A stretch of 30,638 nucleotides of DNA, from positions 43,646 through 74,283 of the forward strand of contig JAMPFE010000012.1 of assembly GCA_023664705.1 (NCBI GenBank), given 5' to 3'. The DNA is from Lachnospiraceae bacterium (lineage in GTDB: Bacteria; Bacillota; Clostridia; Oscillospirales; Ruminococcaceae). The notes under the pieces are model-generated. The model was not told the DNA's origin. It was given only the letters and a program-made list of their open reading frames with translations, and did not search any database. Below are positions 28,163 to 30,638 of this stretch, piece after piece (position 1 is the stretch's first letter; each line of letters opens with the position of its first letter). Position numbers and translations under genes: made by a program.

Positions 28163-29470
28163 ATGGACGTTTTATTCGGCAATAAATTCATTAGGAAAAA
28201 CAGTGGTACTAAGGTAAATTGGGAAAAACCCGACGATCCGGCACTACAAGGCTGCTTATTCGGCGATATGGAACCGGGCGACCGGCAAATCTGGCTGCTT
28301 GACCACGCAAAGAAAGAGCTGTGGTTTGATGATAATGTTCCCGGGGTCAGGCTCATTTTCGATGATTATGTATATTCGTCGATCAATGCTCTCCTCGATA
28401 GCATTGACGACTATCGGGATATGCCTATCACCGATGCAGCCGACATCGAACGGTATTTCGGTGTCGTCATCCCCGACCGCCTGAAAAACTCATTGCCCAC
28501 ACCCGAGAATACAGAAAGTTTTGACGGCAATTATGTCCTCGGCGATATATCGGATTCCAAGCAGAGATACTATGTCTTTGACCACGCAAACCCGATTATC
28601 AAGCATACGAAAAACGAGAGCGCGTCCGGTCTGATCCTCACGGCTGCGAGAGAAAGCTTCACATTCGAATATGATTTCGAGGGAGTACGATTGGAAACGC
28701 TTGAATCCTTGCTGAAAGCAAGGAACGCTTATCAAAACCTGCGCATCTCCGATGAAGATTACGAGAAGTATACCGAGGACGAGGATAAACGCATCAGGAA
28801 AAACAGCGGTACTAAGGTTAATTGGGATAAACCCGATAATTGTGCGCTTCGCGGTTTTTTCTTCGGCGACATGGAGCCGGGCGACCGGTATACCTGGCTG
28901 CTTGAGCATGCAAAGAAGGAACTGTGGTTCGATGACAATGTTCCTAGTGTAAAGCTCATCTTCGATGATTATGTATATTCGTCAATCAACGATTTCTTCA
29001 ATATTGTTGACGACTACAAGGATATGCCTATCACCGATCCGATCGACATCGAAGAGTATTTCGATGTCATTGTCCCCGGGCACCGAAAGAACTCTGTGTT
29101 CAGACCCAAGAAGACAGAGAGTTTTGACGGTGATTATGTCCTCGGCGATATACCGGATTCTAAGCAGAGATACTATATCTTTGATCATGCGGATCCGACT
29201 ATCAAACACACCAGAAAAGGTATCAATTTCAACTATTACTTCAACGATGAGAAATATGAATCGCTTGAAGACTTGCTGGAAGCAAGAAGCGATTATCAGG
29301 ATCTCAAGATTTCCGATGAAGATTACGAGAAATATACCGATGATGAGTATGAGGACAACGAGCCCAAACGCAGGGGCAGCCCCAAAGCATCGCCTCGCAA
29401 AATACGCAAGATAAATCCCTTGCGTAAATCACCGGATACTGTAATGATCGAATACGACGATGAAGATTAG
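28163..29470 (+). CDS. 435-aa internally duplicated protein, unknown function
   Basis: Two copies of a roughly 185-200-residue unit make up residues 10-395. Each starts RKNSGTKVNW and contains FGDMEPGDR, AKKELWFDDNVP, IFDDYVYSSIN, YVLGD, DSKQRYY and ISDEDYEKYT. The second copy lacks about 13 residues present in the first (before FEYDFEG). The tail (RRGSPKASPRKIRKINPLRK) is basic, then ends in acidic DDED. No membrane helix or catalytic motif is obvious. The duplicated DNA is still alike, so the event is recent. It is the last gene of the operon, with an AAGGAG site. I do not recognise a family. Confidence 0.75.
   Translation: MDVLFGNKFIRKNSGTKVNWEKPDDPALQGCLFGDMEPGDRQIWLLDHAKKELWFDDNVPGVRLIFDDYVYSSINALLDSIDDYRDMPITDAADIERYFGVVIPDRLKNSLPTPENTESFDGNYVLGDISDSKQRYYVFDHANPIIKHTKNESASGLILTAARESFTFEYDFEGVRLETLESLLKARNAYQNLRISDEDYEKYTEDEDKRIRKNSGTKVNWDKPDNCALRGFFFGDMEPGDRYTWLLEHAKKELWFDDNVPSVKLIFDDYVYSSINDFFNIVDDYKDMPITDPIDIEEYFDVIVPGHRKNSVFRPKKTESFDGDYVLGDIPDSKQRYYIFDHADPTIKHTRKGINFNYYFNDEKYESLEDLLEARSDYQDLKISDEDYEKYTDDEYEDNEPKRRGSPKASPRKIRKINPLRKSPDTVMIEYDDED
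28193..29345 (+). repeat. Tandem in-frame duplication (~603-bp unit)
   Basis: The text from 28193 (AGGAAAAACAGTGGTACTAA) recurs at 28796 with few changes, an offset of 603 bases or 201 codons. Similarity continues to about 29345, except for a shortfall of about 40 bases in the second copy. Confidence 0.9.
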
Positions 29471-29630
29471 TATGGCATTTCAAACGCCGACACAATTATC
29501 GGCAACTTATACAATGTCCTGCAACTGCTACAAATAGTGATGTTTTTGCTATTATCTTGAATTTCAGTTATATATTATAACAATGAATGCTATATAAGCA
29601 TTTCCGTTTATTAACGGCACACAGAAAAAT

Positions 29631-29662
29631 CCCCGAGGTCAAGCGGCTTCGGGGGCTTTTTT
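29631..29662 (+). terminator. Terminator between WYL operon and amidoligase gene
   Basis: CCCCGA pairs with TCGGGG, with further weak pairing inside, and a six-T run follows. It ends 28 bases before the next start codon. Because there is no room for a promoter between them, it may act as an attenuator for the downstream gene, or that gene's promoter lies upstream near 29.56-29.58 kb. Confidence 0.8.
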
Positions 29663-29689
29663 ATGCCGAATTACAAGGAGGAAAAACCA

Positions 29690-30638
29690 ATGAACAAGAA
29701 AGAAAACACGCGGCACTGCGACTGCTGCGGAGCAAAAATCAACGGTAATGATTACGAGGAATTCGACGGCGAGATACTTTGCCCAAGCTGCCTCGAACGC
29801 GAAACCGTGCTCTGCGAGCATTGCGGCACACGCATTTGGAACGACGACAACGCAGGAGATGAGCGCATTGCGCTCTGCCAAAGCTGCCGCGACGACCACT
29901 ATGTCGAGTGCGAGAATTGCGGACGCATAATTCTCGATGAATACGCAAATTTATTCCGCGGCGAACCGTATTGCGACAGCTGCTACAACGATGAGGACGC
30001 GGGGGCGATCCACGATTACTGCTACAAGCCCACACCCTCGTTTTACGGCGACGGCGAGCGGTTCTTCGGCGTGGAACTGGAGATAGATTACGGCGGCAAA
30101 TATTCGGATAAAGCCGAGGCACTCATGGACATCGCGAACGCCGACCACGAGCTAATTTATATCAAAAGCGACGGCAGCCTTGACGACGGAATGGAAATTG
30201 TCACGCACCCTATGACATTGGAATTTCACAAGAACGAAATGCCGTGGAAAGGGGTCATGAGCGAGGCTGTTCAGCTGCGTTATCGGAGCCACAAAACCTC
30301 GACGTGCGGGCTGCACGTTCACGTCAATAGAGACACATTCGGAAATACCCGCGAAGCGCAAGATGAAGCGATTTCACGGGTTTTGTATTTTGTCGAACAT
30401 CATTGGAACGAAATGCTGAAATTCTCGCGCCGCACGGAAGCGCAAATGAACCAATGGGCGGCGCGGTACGGCTACAAAAACAGCCCGAAAGAAATCATGG
30501 AGCACGCGAAGAAGGAGGGGAACGGGCGTTATACTTGCGTGAATCTCACTAATTGGAATACGGTGGAGTTCAGAATGTTCCGAGGAACGCCCGTTGCAGG
30601 ACTGCAACAACTAAATGCTGAATTCAATTTCAATTCCG
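29690..30638 (+). CDS. Zinc-ribbon amidoligase-family protein (cut by window edge)
   Basis: AAGGAGG precedes the ATG, and the frame stays open to the window end (316 codons). The N-terminal 105 residues carry three paired-cysteine modules (CDCC ... CPSC, CEHC ... CQSC, CENC ... CDSC), so about three zinc ribbons. From about 120 on, FFGVELEIDYGG, SDGSLDDGMEIVTHP and CGLHVHVNRD are the core of the putative amidoligase family, ATP-grasp/COOH-NH2 ligase-like enzymes thought to join amino acids or modify peptides by amide bonds. Homologues are common in Clostridia phages and integrative elements. The last 15 codons (after FRGTP) look less typical of the family, possibly from a frameshift or a boundary. 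Confidence 0.82.
   Translation, partial: MNKKENTRHCDCCGAKINGNDYEEFDGEILCPSCLERETVLCEHCGTRIWNDDNAGDERIALCQSCRDDHYVECENCGRIILDEYANLFRGEPYCDSCYNDEDAGAIHDYCYKPTPSFYGDGERFFGVELEIDYGGKYSDKAEALMDIANADHELIYIKSDGSLDDGMEIVTHPMTLEFHKNEMPWKGVMSEAVQLRYRSHKTSTCGLHVHVNRDTFGNTREAQDEAISRVLYFVEHHWNEMLKFSRRTEAQMNQWAARYGYKNSPKEIMEHAKKEGNGRYTCVNLTNWNTVEFRMFRGTPVAGLQQLNAEFNFNS

Noticed and set aside
29471..30638. Second copy of the tRNA-Arg 3' end as right attachment site
   Set aside because: I looked for GGTTCGAATCCC-like text and found none; the right end of the island must lie outside the window or be degraded.

Overview
The window looks like part of a Bacillota (Clostridia) chromosome, most likely a gut-type Oscillospiraceae/Ruminococcaceae relative. 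This is inferred from strong AGGAGG ribosome binding sites, TTGACA-17-TATAAT promoters, an NfnAB-type ferredoxin:NADP oxidoreductase, a BceAB-type peptide transporter, and serine-recombinase elements of the kind common in that group. A G+C-rich core (about 10.1-23.2 kb, most codons ending in G or C) is flanked on both sides by visibly A+T-richer accessory DNA. Both window ends cut through genes.

Left accessory region (1-~9.85 kb, all genes on the minus strand). It holds a truncated and a complete large serine recombinase, each preceded by a similar GTGCGCCG hairpin. Next come a 55-codon ORF, a DUF927-type ATPase with a short upstream leader ORF, and a gene-free stretch crowded with inverted repeats that could be an origin. 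The rest is one well-bounded transcription unit. A consensus promoter near 9.81 kb drives a 385-aa glycine-rich membrane protein, an 11-repeat Sel1 protein, a DUF1643 protein, an unknown 109-aa protein, a DUF960 protein and two unlisted single-helix micropeptides with opposite tail charges. It ends at a strong terminator near 4.58 kb.

Core (10.1-23.2 kb). nfnA-nfnB lie on the minus strand. Divergent from them is a MarR regulator with a heterodimeric ABC exporter whose first subunit has the degenerate catalytic site. A BceAB-like transporter follows with a membrane-anchored protein, a 59-aa membrane peptide and a monofunctional GT51 glycosyltransferase, behind a textbook BceR-type box but with no BceRS genes in view. 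Next is an ECF sigma factor with a likely membrane anti-sigma protein and a YxeA-like protein, behind a probable ECF-type autoregulated promoter. The core ends with tRNA-Arg(ACG).

Right accessory region (23.2-30.6 kb). Starting at the tRNA there are two terminators with GGGTACA repeats, a divergent XRE regulator, a structured untranslated leader, and a compact six-gene operon. The operon encodes a WYL regulator, a 440-aa membrane protein, a small CxxCxxCC protein, a 340-aa glycine-zipper membrane protein, a TerB-like protein and an internally duplicated 435-aa protein. A palindrome overlaps the WYL promoter. This operon is my best candidate for an undescribed, possibly defence-related, system. 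A truncated zinc-ribbon amidoligase gene, typical of mobile elements, closes the window.
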